Source: JACDCA01 sp963810305 (GTDB lineage Bacteria > Acidobacteriota > Vicinamibacteria > Vicinamibacterales > 2-12-FULL-66-21). Taken from it: 64,000 nt of DNA. The stretch spans positions 1 through 64,000 of the forward strand of contig CAWEMY010000003.1 of NCBI GenBank assembly GCA_963810305.1, read 5' to 3'. A program made the translations under genes and the position numbers. Below, one piece after another: positions 7,608 through 17,426 of the stretch. The notes under the pieces were generated by a model. The model ran no database searches. It was not told the origin of the DNA and worked only from the letters and a program-made list of their open reading frames with translations. The first letter of the stretch is position 1. Every line of letters begins with the position of its first letter.

Positions 7608-10283
7608 CTACTCGGCGCGCAGCACCATGGTGGGGTCGACCCGCATCGCACGCCTCGCGGGAACCCACGATGCGATTGCCGCAATCGCGAGAACGGCAAC
7701 GACGAGCGCACCGTAGGTAGACGGATCCGCCGCCTCGATGCCATAGAGGAGCGTGGATGCAGAGCGGCCGAGCGCATATCCGCCAGCAAGGCCGAGGGTG
7801 GCCCCGACGATACAGAGGAGGATGCCGCTGCGGGCGATGAGACGACCGATATCGAATTTGGTGGCGCCGAGCGCCATGCGGATGCCGATCTCCTGCGAGC
7901 GCTGCGCCGCTGTGTACGAGATTACGCAGTACACACCGGCGACCATCAGCAACAGGGCGATGACCGCAAATCCTCCCATGACCGTCGAGATGAAACGGTG
8001 AGGTGCGAGATTTCTGTCGACGACTTCCGCGAGCGGACGGACCGATGCAATCGGCAGCTTCGAATCAAGCGCCGCTATTTGTGCACGGATCGCGGGTAAG
8101 GCCGCATTACCGGTCGGCGATCGGATGAGGATCGTCATGCGCGACTGCGGCTCCTGCAGGTCGCTCAGGTAAAACTCGGCGACCGGTTCATCGCTGAGCG
8201 CGGCATTTCGCGCATCGGCGACGATGCCGATGACGGCGATTGGCGGGCTGAAGAGCACGCGGAATTGCCGGCCGACAGGGTCCTCGCCGGGCCAGATCTG
8301 ACGCGCCATGGTCTCGTTGATCACTACGGCTGGCGGCGCCTGCGACTCGGCGAACCGTTCGGGCAGCGGCTGCCGTTCGAACCAGCGAATCAACGGAACT
8401 GCCGGCCGCGCATCCGTCGCGTCGAAGGTGCGGCCGCGGACCGTACGAATGTTCAACGTCTTGAAGTAGTCGGTCGAGACGACCCGATATCGAGCGGACG
8501 TCTCCTCACCAGGGCGCGCCGGTGGACGTCCTTCGACAGCGATGGCAATCCCGGAAACGCCACCGCCGTGAGGAACCATGTTGGTCGCTGCCACGCTCTG
8601 CACTCCACGAACACCGCGAATCCGTTCGACCGCTTCGGTGTAGAACGCCCGCTGTCGTACGGCTCCTGGATAGCGCGCAGCCGGCAGCGTCAGGTCCATC
8701 GTCATTACGTCGGTCGAATCGAAGCCGGGGTCAACCCGGTGCAGCTTGAAAAAACTCTGCAGCAGCAGTGCCGCGCCGATCGAGAGGGAGACCGTGAGGG
8801 CGACTTCCGCGACGATCAACCCGCTACGCAACGGATGGCGGACCGGCGATGGCACCCCCTTGTTCCCGCTCCGGAGACGATCTGCAACCTGAACGCCGAA
8901 GAGCTGCCAGACCGGCACCATGCCGAACACCAGTGTCGTCGCGAGCGCCACCGCGCAGGCAAATGCAATTGCGGCAGGATCGATCGCGACAGTGGCGAGC
9001 CGGGGGACCTGCCCCGGCACCGCTGAGCGAACCAGGTCGACGAGCCACCAAGCCAGGCATAAGCCGATCACGGCTGCGGCAAGGGACAGGATGCCGGCTT
9101 CCGCGACGAGCTGACGCGCGATCCGTCCCCGGCCCGCGCCGAGCGCCGCGCGGATGGCGATCTCCTGCCGCCGTGCGGTGGCACGTGCCAGCAGCAGGTT
9201 TGCGACGTTGCAGCATCCGACGAGCAGCACGACGGCAACTGCCGCGAACAGGATCAGAATGGCGTTCCGCACGTCGTCCACGAGCTCCGACTGCAGCGGC
9301 TGGACGTTGACGCCATGCTCCTTGTTCGGAGGAAATTCCCTCGAGATCGCGCCAGCGATCGACGTCAGCTCGATTTGCGCCTGCGCCTGGGATACTCCGG
9401 CGGCAAGCCGGCCGATGACGAAGAGAAAGTGCCGGCCGCGGTATTGATAGATCGGCTCCGCAATCGGCGTCCAGACGTCGGGCGCGAGGCCAGCTCCGTT
9501 TGCCGGGAACTGAAAGCCCGCCGGCATGACCGCCGCGACGACGTGAGAACGATCGTTGAGAGCGATCGTCCTGCCGATGAGCGCCGGATCGGCGCCGAAC
9601 CTCTCCGTCCAGAGGCGATGGCTGATGACGACGACGTCACCTCCGCCGGGGGCGTCCGCTTCGGCCCCGAAGACCTGCCCCGCGATCGGGGCTACACCGA
9701 GAACGTTGAAGAAGTCGGAGGTGACCCGCACGCCGTTGAGGGCTGCCGGATCCCCTGCGCCGGTCAGACTGAAGTCTCTATCGAACGTAATCGCCGCCAT
9801 TACGTCGAACGACTGACTGCGCTTCTTCCACTCCGGGAACTCATGGCCACCCACCGCATTCCGGCGGACGGCATGCCGCTGCTCCCAGACGAACATGAGC
9901 CGGCTGACATCCTTGAACGGCAAGGGCCGGAGGAGCACCGCGTCTACGACGCTGAAGACCGCGGTGGTCGAACCAATCCCCAGTGCCATCAGCAGGATGA
10001 CGAAGACGGAAAACGCGGGCGTGCGGCGGATCACACGCGATGCGTGACGGACGTCCTGCCGAAGAGACTCCATGATGTTGCTCCTCGCCGGAAGCCGCTC
10101 CCGAATGACCGACCGCGCGGTGTCGTAGAAGACGCCGCTCCACAGCGAAATCCACCCGGAAGGGGAGCGGACGGCGGTACGGCGCGCCGAGAACATCTCC
10201 AGCATCTCGCTGCCGAACCGCTGGCGGAATGCCGCCGGATAGAGCCGCAGCAGCGCGCGGAAGACACGGTCGCTGATATTCAT
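7608..10283 (-). CDS. ADOP-type duplicated FtsX/MacB-like permease 2
   Basis: 891-residue inner-membrane permease. N-terminal prefix (LLRLYPAAFRQRFGSEMLEMF), then the first MacB-type unit starting at the helix FSVFVILLMALGIGSTTAVF. A second FtsX unit ends in RSQEIGIRMALGA and the closing motif PARRAMRVDPTMVLR. Periplasmic domains lie between helices 1 and 2 of each half. The ATG overlaps the padR-3 stop by 4 nt. No ATP-binding-cassette gene is adjacent. Complete in one frame. The family is a known acidobacterial expansion; its substrates are not established. Confidence 0.88.
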   Translation of the reverse strand: MNISDRVFRALLRLYPAAFRQRFGSEMLEMFSARRTAVRSPSGWISLWSGVFYDTARSVIRERLPARSNIMESLRQDVRHASRVIRRTPAFSVFVILLMALGIGSTTAVFSVVDAVLLRPLPFKDVSRLMFVWEQRHAVRRNAVGGHEFPEWKKRSQSFDVMAAITFDRDFSLTGAGDPAALNGVRVTSDFFNVLGVAPIAGQVFGAEADAPGGGDVVVISHRLWTERFGADPALIGRTIALNDRSHVVAAVMPAGFQFPANGAGLAPDVWTPIAEPIYQYRGRHFLFVIGRLAAGVSQAQAQIELTSIAGAISREFPPNKEHGVNVQPLQSELVDDVRNAILILFAAVAVVLLVGCCNVANLLLARATARRQEIAIRAALGAGRGRIARQLVAEAGILSLAAAVIGLCLAWWLVDLVRSAVPGQVPRLATVAIDPAAIAFACAVALATTLVFGMVPVWQLFGVQVADRLRSGNKGVPSPVRHPLRSGLIVAEVALTVSLSIGAALLLQSFFKLHRVDPGFDSTDVMTMDLTLPAARYPGAVRQRAFYTEAVERIRGVRGVQSVAATNMVPHGGGVSGIAIAVEGRPPARPGEETSARYRVVSTDYFKTLNIRTVRGRTFDATDARPAVPLIRWFERQPLPERFAESQAPPAVVINETMARQIWPGEDPVGRQFRVLFSPPIAVIGIVADARNAALSDEPVAEFYLSDLQEPQSRMTILIRSPTGNAALPAIRAQIAALDSKLPIASVRPLAEVVDRNLAPHRFISTVMGGFAVIALLLMVAGVYCVISYTAAQRSQEIGIRMALGATKFDIGRLIARSGILLCIVGATLGLAGGYALGRSASTLLYGIEAADPSTYGALVVAVLAIAAIASWVPARRAMRVDPTMVLRAE

Positions 10284-10651
10284 GTGCGTTTCAGCGCGCG
10301 TCGACGCATGGCTGTACCGACCAGCGAGGCCAGGCCGTCGGTTTCAAGCTCCAGCGCCCGGCGTCCGAGGTCGGTGATGCGGTAATACCGCCGGCGCGGA
10401 TCGTCAGCGTCCCCGTCCGGGCTGTCCAGATCCTCGACCAGTTCCGCGTCGAGCATGCGTTTGATCGTGCCGTAAAGCGTACCCGGCCCCAGCACCGAAC
10501 GGCCGCCGGTGAATTCCTTGACGTCGGCCGCAATGCCGAGACCGTGGCGGGGCTCGGACGAGAGGGACAGAAGGATATGGAGCACTGCCGGTGTCAACGG
10601 CAGCAGCTGCCTGGCGCGTTCATCGGTCGTGAGTTTCTTGAGGGGTGACAT
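10280..10651 (-). CDS. PadR family transcriptional regulator 3
   Basis: 123 residues. TPAVLHILLSLSSEPRHGLGIA forms the first helices, LGPGTLYGTIKRMLDAELVE the recognition helix, and DPRRRYYRITDLGRRALELE the wing. A slightly long basic N-terminus (MSPLKKLTTDERARQLL) precedes the domain. It overlaps the downstream ADOP permease gene by 4 nt (ATGA) and is expected to control it. The promoter and two tandem 15-bp operator copies lie directly upstream, and the leader is only about a dozen bases. Confidence 0.92.
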   Translation of the reverse strand: MSPLKKLTTDERARQLLPLTPAVLHILLSLSSEPRHGLGIAADVKEFTGGRSVLGPGTLYGTIKRMLDAELVEDLDSPDGDADDPRRRYYRITDLGRRALELETDGLASLVGTAMRRRALKRT

Positions 10652-10652
10652 T

Positions 10653-10692
10653 TATCCGTTACTGATATATCCGTTACGGATAATTGTGTCAA
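10653..10692 (-). promoter_or_regulatory. Promoter and tandem operators of padR-3
   Basis: On the minus strand TTGACA (10692-10687), 17-nt spacer, TATATC (10669-10664). On the plus strand TATCCGTTACGGATA (10668-10682) is a palindrome with 7-bp arms. A near copy, TATCCGTTACTGATA, abuts it (10653-10667). Together they cover the -10 region and the start site, one base before the ATG. Confidence 0.78.
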
Positions 10693-10704
10693 GAGGTTCC
10701 ATGG

Positions 10705-10790
10705 GCGCGGTTCGCGGCGCGGTGCGGGCGCGGGGCGCGGGGCGCGGTCGCGGGGCGCTGGTCGCGGGGCGCTGGCCGCGGGGCGCGACG
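10705..10790. repeat. GC-rich heptamer array (GGGCGCG and variants)
   Basis: About twelve 7-8 nt units based on GCGCGGG/GGGCGCG. It fills the gap between padR-3 and the membrane protein gene. Part of it is translatable in the frame of that gene, but I treat it as non-coding. Confidence 0.7.
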
Positions 10791-10811
10791 GTCGTGGTAG
10801 ATTCGACGGGC

Positions 10812-11564
10812 GTGCTTCCGTCGATCATCCCTCCCTCCTATCAACAGCAGGTCGGTCATGCGCGGCGAGTCGAGCTGGCGTCAGACCGGCCGATTCGGCT
10901 CCGGAACAAGATCAGCTATCGCCTGGCACACTGGCCGATCTGGATCTGGGTGTTTTTCATTGCACCAGGGCCGCTGACCGCGGACCTCTTTCATTCCGGG
11001 TTCAACCGGCGGATCCTCCTGTGGCTGGTGGTGGTTGTGGTCGGCACAGCGATCGCGGCGATCCGCGGACGTTTACCAGGCGTCGAGCCTGCCCCCTACA
11101 TCGTCCGGTTCACCGAGGACCGGCCGAATCCGCTCTATCGGCGTGTCTGCTACACGCTTGCATGGAGCGAAGTGATCGCGTTCGCGGTGTTGAATATCGC
11201 GGGGTTGTTGTACGCGCTCTACTCGGGGGAATGGAAGCTTCGGCAGATGTACGACGTGGCCTACTTTCCGATCGCCATTTCCGCGTGGATCGCGGGAGCC
11301 GCGGGCTGGATGCCTCGCGTGAAGCGGTCCACCCGAGGCGAAGGGCACGAGCGCAGGTTTTTTTACGGGTCGGTGTGGGCCGTCTGCATCGCGCAGCCGG
11401 TGCTGTGGTTCTTATGGGCCGTGCTGCCGGTCAGCCCGACCTCTGACGCCGTGAAGTTGGCGGTCTTCGTCGGGATCCTCGCGGTCGTCGGCAACCTCGC
11501 ACGGCTCGGGTTACTCCCACGCACCCGCCCCATCCTGCCCGGCGAGGTGATCGTTTCGGATTAG
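10812..11564 (+). CDS. Conserved-looking integral membrane protein, function unknown
   Basis: About 250 residues with five or six hydrophobic helices: WIWVFFIAPGPLTADLF, RILLWLVVVVVGTAIAAI, VIAFAVLNIAGLLYALY, VAYFPIAISAWIAGAAGW, VCIAQPVLWFLWAVLPV and LAVFVGILAVVGNLARL. A charged loop (RFTEDRPNPLYRR) lies between helices 2 and 3. I recognise no family. GTG 10812 is chosen because the frame upstream is heptamer-repeat sequence and the first plausible protein text is LPSIIPPSY. No in-frame ATG exists nearby and the ribosome-binding site is weak, so the start is uncertain. It is transcribed away from padR-3, separated by the repeat array. Confidence 0.6.
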   Translation: MLPSIIPPSYQQQVGHARRVELASDRPIRLRNKISYRLAHWPIWIWVFFIAPGPLTADLFHSGFNRRILLWLVVVVVGTAIAAIRGRLPGVEPAPYIVRFTEDRPNPLYRRVCYTLAWSEVIAFAVLNIAGLLYALYSGEWKLRQMYDVAYFPIAISAWIAGAAGWMPRVKRSTRGEGHERRFFYGSVWAVCIAQPVLWFLWAVLPVSPTSDAVKLAVFVGILAVVGNLARLGLLPRTRPILPGEVIVSD

Positions 11565-11604
11565 CGGCTGGAACCAGGGCCCGATTCCGACGAATCGAAG
11601 CCGG

Positions 11605-12231
11605 TCATCTCCCTCGCGCGGTCGCCGCCGACATCTTTGCCCGCAGTGAGGCGATCCACCGGCGCGCGGCGCGGTGGACCACGAGGAGGATCGCGAGACC
11701 CGCGATGAGTGAGACGGGGATCACCCAGTAGCCGCCCACCAGCTCCATCCCCGGAGGGACAGGGAACTCGGCCCCAAACGACCGGGGCACGCCGTCCTTC
11801 AACCAGAGGCCGACGTTGCGCGGAAACACCGGTTTCAGTGCCGCGAGCGCGACAAACGCCGCTCCGATCATGTATCCGCAGAACAGGCCGATCGCGACCA
11901 GGAAGCCCCGCACGCCGGAGGCCGCGGCGTGCAGCAGCGAACGCAGGACCGGGAGGAGGCGTCCACCGACTGCCGCTTCCTCCATGACCATTTCGAGGGA
12001 GTAGGCTCGCGCGACAGCGGTCGGACTGCCGAGTCGTGTCAGGATGGCTTCGAGGGCATCGCGCTCGTTTGGAGTTCCATCGCTCTCGGCGATCCGCTCG
12101 CGAATGTGCGATTCGACTTCGCGGACGGCATCGCTCGCGAGCTGCCCCGAGACCGCCGCGCGCATCGAGCGTTCGAGCACGTACAGGTAGCCGCGGACTC
12201 TCGACTCGCCGGTAGCGCTCAACTGCGTCAT
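11605..12231 (-). CDS. HAAS/DUF1700-type membrane protein paired with PadR-4
   Basis: 208 residues. The N-terminal 95 form a helical cytosolic domain with the pattern SDAVREVESHIRERI...LEAILTRLGSPTAVARAYSLE, typical of HAAS/DUF1700 proteins. Membrane segments follow (GVRGFLVAIGLFCGYMIGAAFVALAAL and WVIPVSLIAGLAILLVV). Such proteins are usually encoded with a PadR regulator, as here, where the ATG overlaps the padR-4 stop by 4 nt. The role is probably membrane sensing or transport linked to the regulator, but this is inferred from the pairing. Confidence 0.75.
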   Translation of the reverse strand: MTQLSATGESRVRGYLYVLERSMRAAVSGQLASDAVREVESHIRERIAESDGTPNERDALEAILTRLGSPTAVARAYSLEMVMEEAAVGGRLLPVLRSLLHAAASGVRGFLVAIGLFCGYMIGAAFVALAALKPVFPRNVGLWLKDGVPRSFGAEFPVPPGMELVGGYWVIPVSLIAGLAILLVVHRAARRWIASLRAKMSAATARGR

Positions 12232-12569
12232 CGATCCCCCTCCGCGGCTTCAATCAGCCGCTCGATCCTTGCCGTCACCGCGCGAAATTCGGAGGTCATC
12301 TGCTTCACGCGAGTCCGGCCGTGGACGGTCAGTCGGTAATACTTCCGCGCGCGCGGACCCTCGCCTTCCACCCATTCCGCGCTCACGAGACCGTCCCGTT
12401 CGAGCCGTGCAAGCAGGGGATAGATCGTGCCTTCGGTCAGCACCAGCGCCGTAAACTCGAGATGCCGGAGTATTTCGAGCCCGTAACGCCGCTCAGGCGC
12501 AACGGCGAGGAGCACTGCCAGTTCGAGCGTGCCCCGCCGCAGTTGCTCCTGCCAGTTTTCGATGGTCAT
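12228..12569 (-). CDS. PadR family transcriptional regulator 4
   Basis: 113 residues. LRRGTLELAVLLAVAPERRYGLEIL holds the first helices, LTEGTIYPLLARLERDGLVS the recognition helix, and GPRARKYYRLTVHGRTRV the wing. The C-terminal helix (FRAVTARIERLIEAAEG) would mediate dimerisation. A perfect 29-bp palindrome ends two bases upstream of the ATG, leaving no room for a Shine-Dalgarno. Repressor binding would therefore block both transcription start and translation initiation. It overlaps the HAAS gene by 4 nt. Confidence 0.92.
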   Translation of the reverse strand: MTIENWQEQLRRGTLELAVLLAVAPERRYGLEILRHLEFTALVLTEGTIYPLLARLERDGLVSAEWVEGEGPRARKYYRLTVHGRTRVKQMTSEFRAVTARIERLIEAAEGDR

Positions 12570-12571
12570 GG

Positions 12572-12600
12572 GTCTTTACCTTGTGTCACAAGGTAAAGAC
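12572..12600 (-). promoter_or_regulatory. Perfect 29-bp palindrome, operator of padR-4
   Basis: Arms of 14 bp (GTCTTTACCTTGTG and its exact complement) around a single central base. It sits 2 nt before the padR-4 start. The inner half TTGTG-n-CACAA is AT-richer than its surroundings. Symmetry and position fit a dimeric autorepressor. No separate -35/-10 pair is obvious. Confidence 0.8.
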
Positions 12601-12639
12601 GAGAAGAGGGGGCGGGGAGTTCAGAAGAGGCAGTGACCG

Positions 12640-12667
12640 GTAGGGGCGGTTCGCGAACCGCCCCTAC
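12640..12667. repeat. REP-E perfect 28-bp palindrome at the end of rho
   Basis: GTAGGGGCGGTTCG followed directly by its complement. The rho stop codon (12664-12666 on the minus strand) lies inside the right arm. As RNA it would form a 12-14 bp hairpin and may act as a terminator or mRNA stabiliser. There is no T-tract. Confidence 0.85.
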
Positions 12668-14001
12668 TTTCCGGCGGCCATCGACGACAGGAACTCGTTG
12701 TTGTTCTTGGTCTTGCCCATCTTCGAGAGCAGCAGTTCCATTGCCTCGACCGGGGAGAGCGGCGTCAGCACCTTGCGCAGGACCCAGACCCGATTGAGAT
12801 CCTCTTTCGGCAGCAGCAGTTCTTCCTTCCGCGTGCCGCTCTTCTGGATGTCGATCGCGGGGAATACCCGGCGATCGGCGAGTTTGCGATCGAGGTGAAT
12901 CTCTGAGTTGCCGGTGCCCTTGAACTCTTCGAAGATCACTTCGTCCATGCGCGAGCCGGTGTCGATCAGCGCAGTGGCGACGATGGTGAGCGAGCCGCCT
13001 TCTTCGATATTGCGCGCTGCGCCGAAGAAGCGCTTCGGACGCTGCAGCGCGTTACTGTCGACGCCGCCGGAGAGGACCTTGCCCGACGGTGGCACGATCG
13101 TGTTGTAGGCGCGGGCCAGACGGGTGATCGAGTCGAGCAGGATCACGACGTCCTTCTTGTGCTCCACCAGCCGCTTGGCCTTCTCGATGACCATCTCGGC
13201 GACCTGCACGTGCCGGGTCGCCGGCTCGTCGAAGGTGGAGGAGATGACTTCTCCCTTCACCGAACGCTGCATGTCGGTGACTTCTTCCGGCCGCTCATCG
13301 ATCAGCAGGACGATCAGGTAGACCTCGGGATGATTCGCCGAGATGCTGTTGGCAATGCTCTGGAGGATCATCGTCTTGCCGGTGCGCGGGGAAGCGACGA
13401 TGAGGCCGCGCTGCCCCTTGCCGAGCGGCGTCATCAGATCCATGACGCGTCCGGAGAGGTTCTCGGGCGCCGTCTCCAGATTGACGCGCTGCTGCGGATA
13501 GAGCGGCGTCAGGTTCTCGAAGAAGATCTTCTCGCGCGTCTTCTCCGGCGGTTCGAAGTTGACCGCCTCGACCTTGATCAGCGCGAAGTACCGCTCGCCG
13601 TCCTTCGGCGGCCGGATCTGGCCGGATACGGTATCGCCGGTGTGCAGGTCGAACTTCCGGACCTGCGAAGGGGAGACGTAGATGTCATCGGGGCCAGGCA
13701 GGTAGTTGTAGTCGGGGGCTCGCAGGAAGCCGAACCCGTCCGGCAGCGTTTCGAGCACCCCTTCGCTGAAGAGCAACCCGCTCTTCTCGGCGCGCGAGCG
13801 GAGGATCTCGAAGATCAGCTCCTGCTTGCGCATGCCGGTCGCGCCCGGGACATCGAGTTGCTTGGCGATCTTCGTCAGCTCGGTGACGCTGAGGTCTTTC
13901 AGCGTCGACAGCTCGACGACCGGCATGTCCTGCTTGGCCGGAGCGCCGCCGTCCTGCTTCACGGCGATGGCGCCACCCTTGTCGTTCTTTTCGTTGCTCA
14001 T
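12664..14001 (-). CDS. rho: Transcription termination factor Rho
   Basis: 445-residue hexameric RNA helicase that ends Rho-dependent transcripts. A lysine-rich lead (MSNEKNDKGG) is followed by the N-terminal helical domain (LKDLSVTELTKIAKQL). The cold-shock-like RNA-binding domain (GFGFLRAPDYNYLPGPDDIY), Walker A ASPRTGKT, Walker B VVILLDSITRL and the C-terminal SGTRKEELL follow in order. The ATG at 14001 overlaps the engB stop (ATGA). The frame stays open upstream and could be read as an EngB-Rho fusion, but the overlapping stop in the true engB frame argues against it. Placement directly after engB is unusual. Confidence 0.96.
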   Translation of the reverse strand: MSNEKNDKGGAIAVKQDGGAPAKQDMPVVELSTLKDLSVTELTKIAKQLDVPGATGMRKQELIFEILRSRAEKSGLLFSEGVLETLPDGFGFLRAPDYNYLPGPDDIYVSPSQVRKFDLHTGDTVSGQIRPPKDGERYFALIKVEAVNFEPPEKTREKIFFENLTPLYPQQRVNLETAPENLSGRVMDLMTPLGKGQRGLIVASPRTGKTMILQSIANSISANHPEVYLIVLLIDERPEEVTDMQRSVKGEVISSTFDEPATRHVQVAEMVIEKAKRLVEHKKDVVILLDSITRLARAYNTIVPPSGKVLSGGVDSNALQRPKRFFGAARNIEEGGSLTIVATALIDTGSRMDEVIFEEFKGTGNSEIHLDRKLADRRVFPAIDIQKSGTRKEELLLPKEDLNRVWVLRKVLTPLSPVEAMELLLSKMGKTKNNNEFLSSMAAGK

Positions 14002-14823
14002 CTGCGTTCCTTCGTTCCCCTGACCACTCTTGCTACCCTTGTCCACAGTTCGTCCAGTCCTTCGCCGCGTTCCGCCGATACCGGCAGGGCGGCCGTTCCA
14101 AATACCCGTTTGAGTTCCTTGAGATTCCTCACGCGGTCCGCCCGCGACAGTTTGTCGATCTTCGTCGCGATCACCACCGGCTCGACGCCGAACGTTCGCA
14201 GCCAGCCGTGCGCCTGCACGTCCGAATCGAGCCCCGGATGCCTCGAATCCACCAGCAAGAGCGCCACGCGTTGCGTCGCCTCCGCGTGGCTGCGTGTCCG
14301 GGGCTCGGGGCCCGGGGCTCGGGGCTCGGTTCTTCTCCGTGCCCTCCACCGAGTCCCGAGTCCCGAGTCCCGAGTCCCGGAAGTATCCTTCAGCGACCGC
14401 CCTGAGTTCCTCGGCTGCGCTCGCCCCGCCACGCGCGTATCCATACCCGGGCAGGTCGATGAGGTACAGGTCCCAACGCCCCGGGCCGCCCCCTTCCACC
14501 GTCAGCCGGTAGACGTTCGCGAGACGCGTCTTGCCTGGCGCTGCGCTCGTGCGCGCCACCTGACGCCGACTGAGCGCGTTGATCAGCGTCGACTTGCCGA
14601 CGTTGGATCGCCCGGCCAGTGCGATCTGCGGAAGACCGTCGCGCGGTATCCCGGCTATCGCCGCCTGCCCTGAGCCTGTCGAACGGGCCGGCCCTGAGCC
14701 TGTCGTCCCTCGACCGGGCTCGGGACGACCCTGAGCCTGTCGATGGGTCGAACGGGCCTGCCCTGAGCCCGTCGAAGGGCCCGCCGCGGCGCTCGTAACG
14801 AATTCGACGGAGATGACTTTCAA
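13998..14823 (-). CDS. engB: Ribosome-biogenesis GTPase EngB/YsxC (frameshifted, two repeat insertions)
   Basis: GTPase needed for 50S subunit assembly. The first half carries G1 (GRSNVGKSTLIN), the G2 threonine region (GKTRLANVY) and G3 (DLPGYGYA). The second half, in another frame (GTG/ATG-independent, ending at 13998), carries VALLLVDSRHPGLDSD, G4 (TKIDKLSR) and G5 (LPVSAERGEG). Between G3 and G4 lie two opposed heptamer arrays (14300-14378), and the frame changes within them. A second insertion, of GAGCCTGTCGA repeats (14667-14783), adds about 40 residues between the N-terminal strand (VISVEFVTSAAA) and G1. The start is TTG 14823. Being essential, the gene is probably functional in the cell; error, slippage or a second copy could explain the shift. 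Confidence 0.88.
14300..14378. repeat. Opposed heptamer arrays GGGGCTC x4 and GAGTCCC x4 in engB
   Basis: 14300-14327 holds four units of GGGGCTC (one GGGGCCC variant). 14351-14378 holds four exact GAGTCCC units. They are inverted relative to each other apart from one C/T difference per unit, so the block can fold into a long imperfect hairpin with a 23-nt loop. Confidence 0.88.
14667..14783. repeat. REP-D cluster (CCTGAGCCTGTCGA), four copies in engB
   Basis: Four copies of CCTGAGCC(T/C)GTCGA within 117 bp, with flanking G/C blocks that make each one a hairpin. On the engB strand they encode Ser/Gly/Gln-rich text (STGSGQA). A single copy occurs inside egtB at 22446-22468. Confidence 0.87.
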
Positions 14824-14824
14824 A

Positions 14825-14942
14825 GCGCGGTGCGTCGTGCGCGGCGCGCTGTGCGCAGCCCGCTGCGCGACGCCTGGCGGGCGATACGCCTCTCCACGGT
14901 CAAATCAGCTTGTGGCCTTCCGCACCGCGCACCGCGCATTCC
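14825..14942. repeat. Heptamer arrays between lon and engB
   Basis: 14825-14873 is seven GC-rich 7-nt units of the GCGCGGT/GCGCTGT type. 14922-14942 has two exact GCACCGC units and one GCATTCC. Together they occupy much of the 155-nt gap. No promoter is evident. Confidence 0.7.
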
Positions 14943-14978
14943 GATTCCGCCCGCCTCCGCGCTTCGCGCGAAGGCGGA

Positions 14979-17372
<2,394 letters not shown>

Positions 17373-17382
17373 GTGTTGGAGG

Positions 17383-17417
17383 CTCTCAGCGTTCAGCTCT
17401 CAGCTGCTGATGGCTGA
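17383..17417. repeat. Heptamer array CTCTCAG/CGTTCAG
   Basis: Five 7-nt units between clpX and lon: CTCTCAG twice, plus CGTTCAG and two looser variants. It is AT-richer than the other arrays. It occupies most of the intergenic gap. Confidence 0.65.
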
Positions 17418-17426
17418 CAGCGAAGA

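Noticed and set aside
9315..10385. 356-codon open frame on the plus strand
   Set aside because: Antisense to ADOP-2 and padR-3, with Arg/Asp-rich text and no recognisable domain.
10509..10811. N-terminal extension of the 10812-11564 membrane protein
   Set aside because: It is heptamer-repeat and padR-3 antisense sequence without protein-like composition.
12664..14823. EngB-Rho fusion protein
   Set aside because: The engB C-terminal half is preserved in another frame and its stop overlaps a normal rho start.
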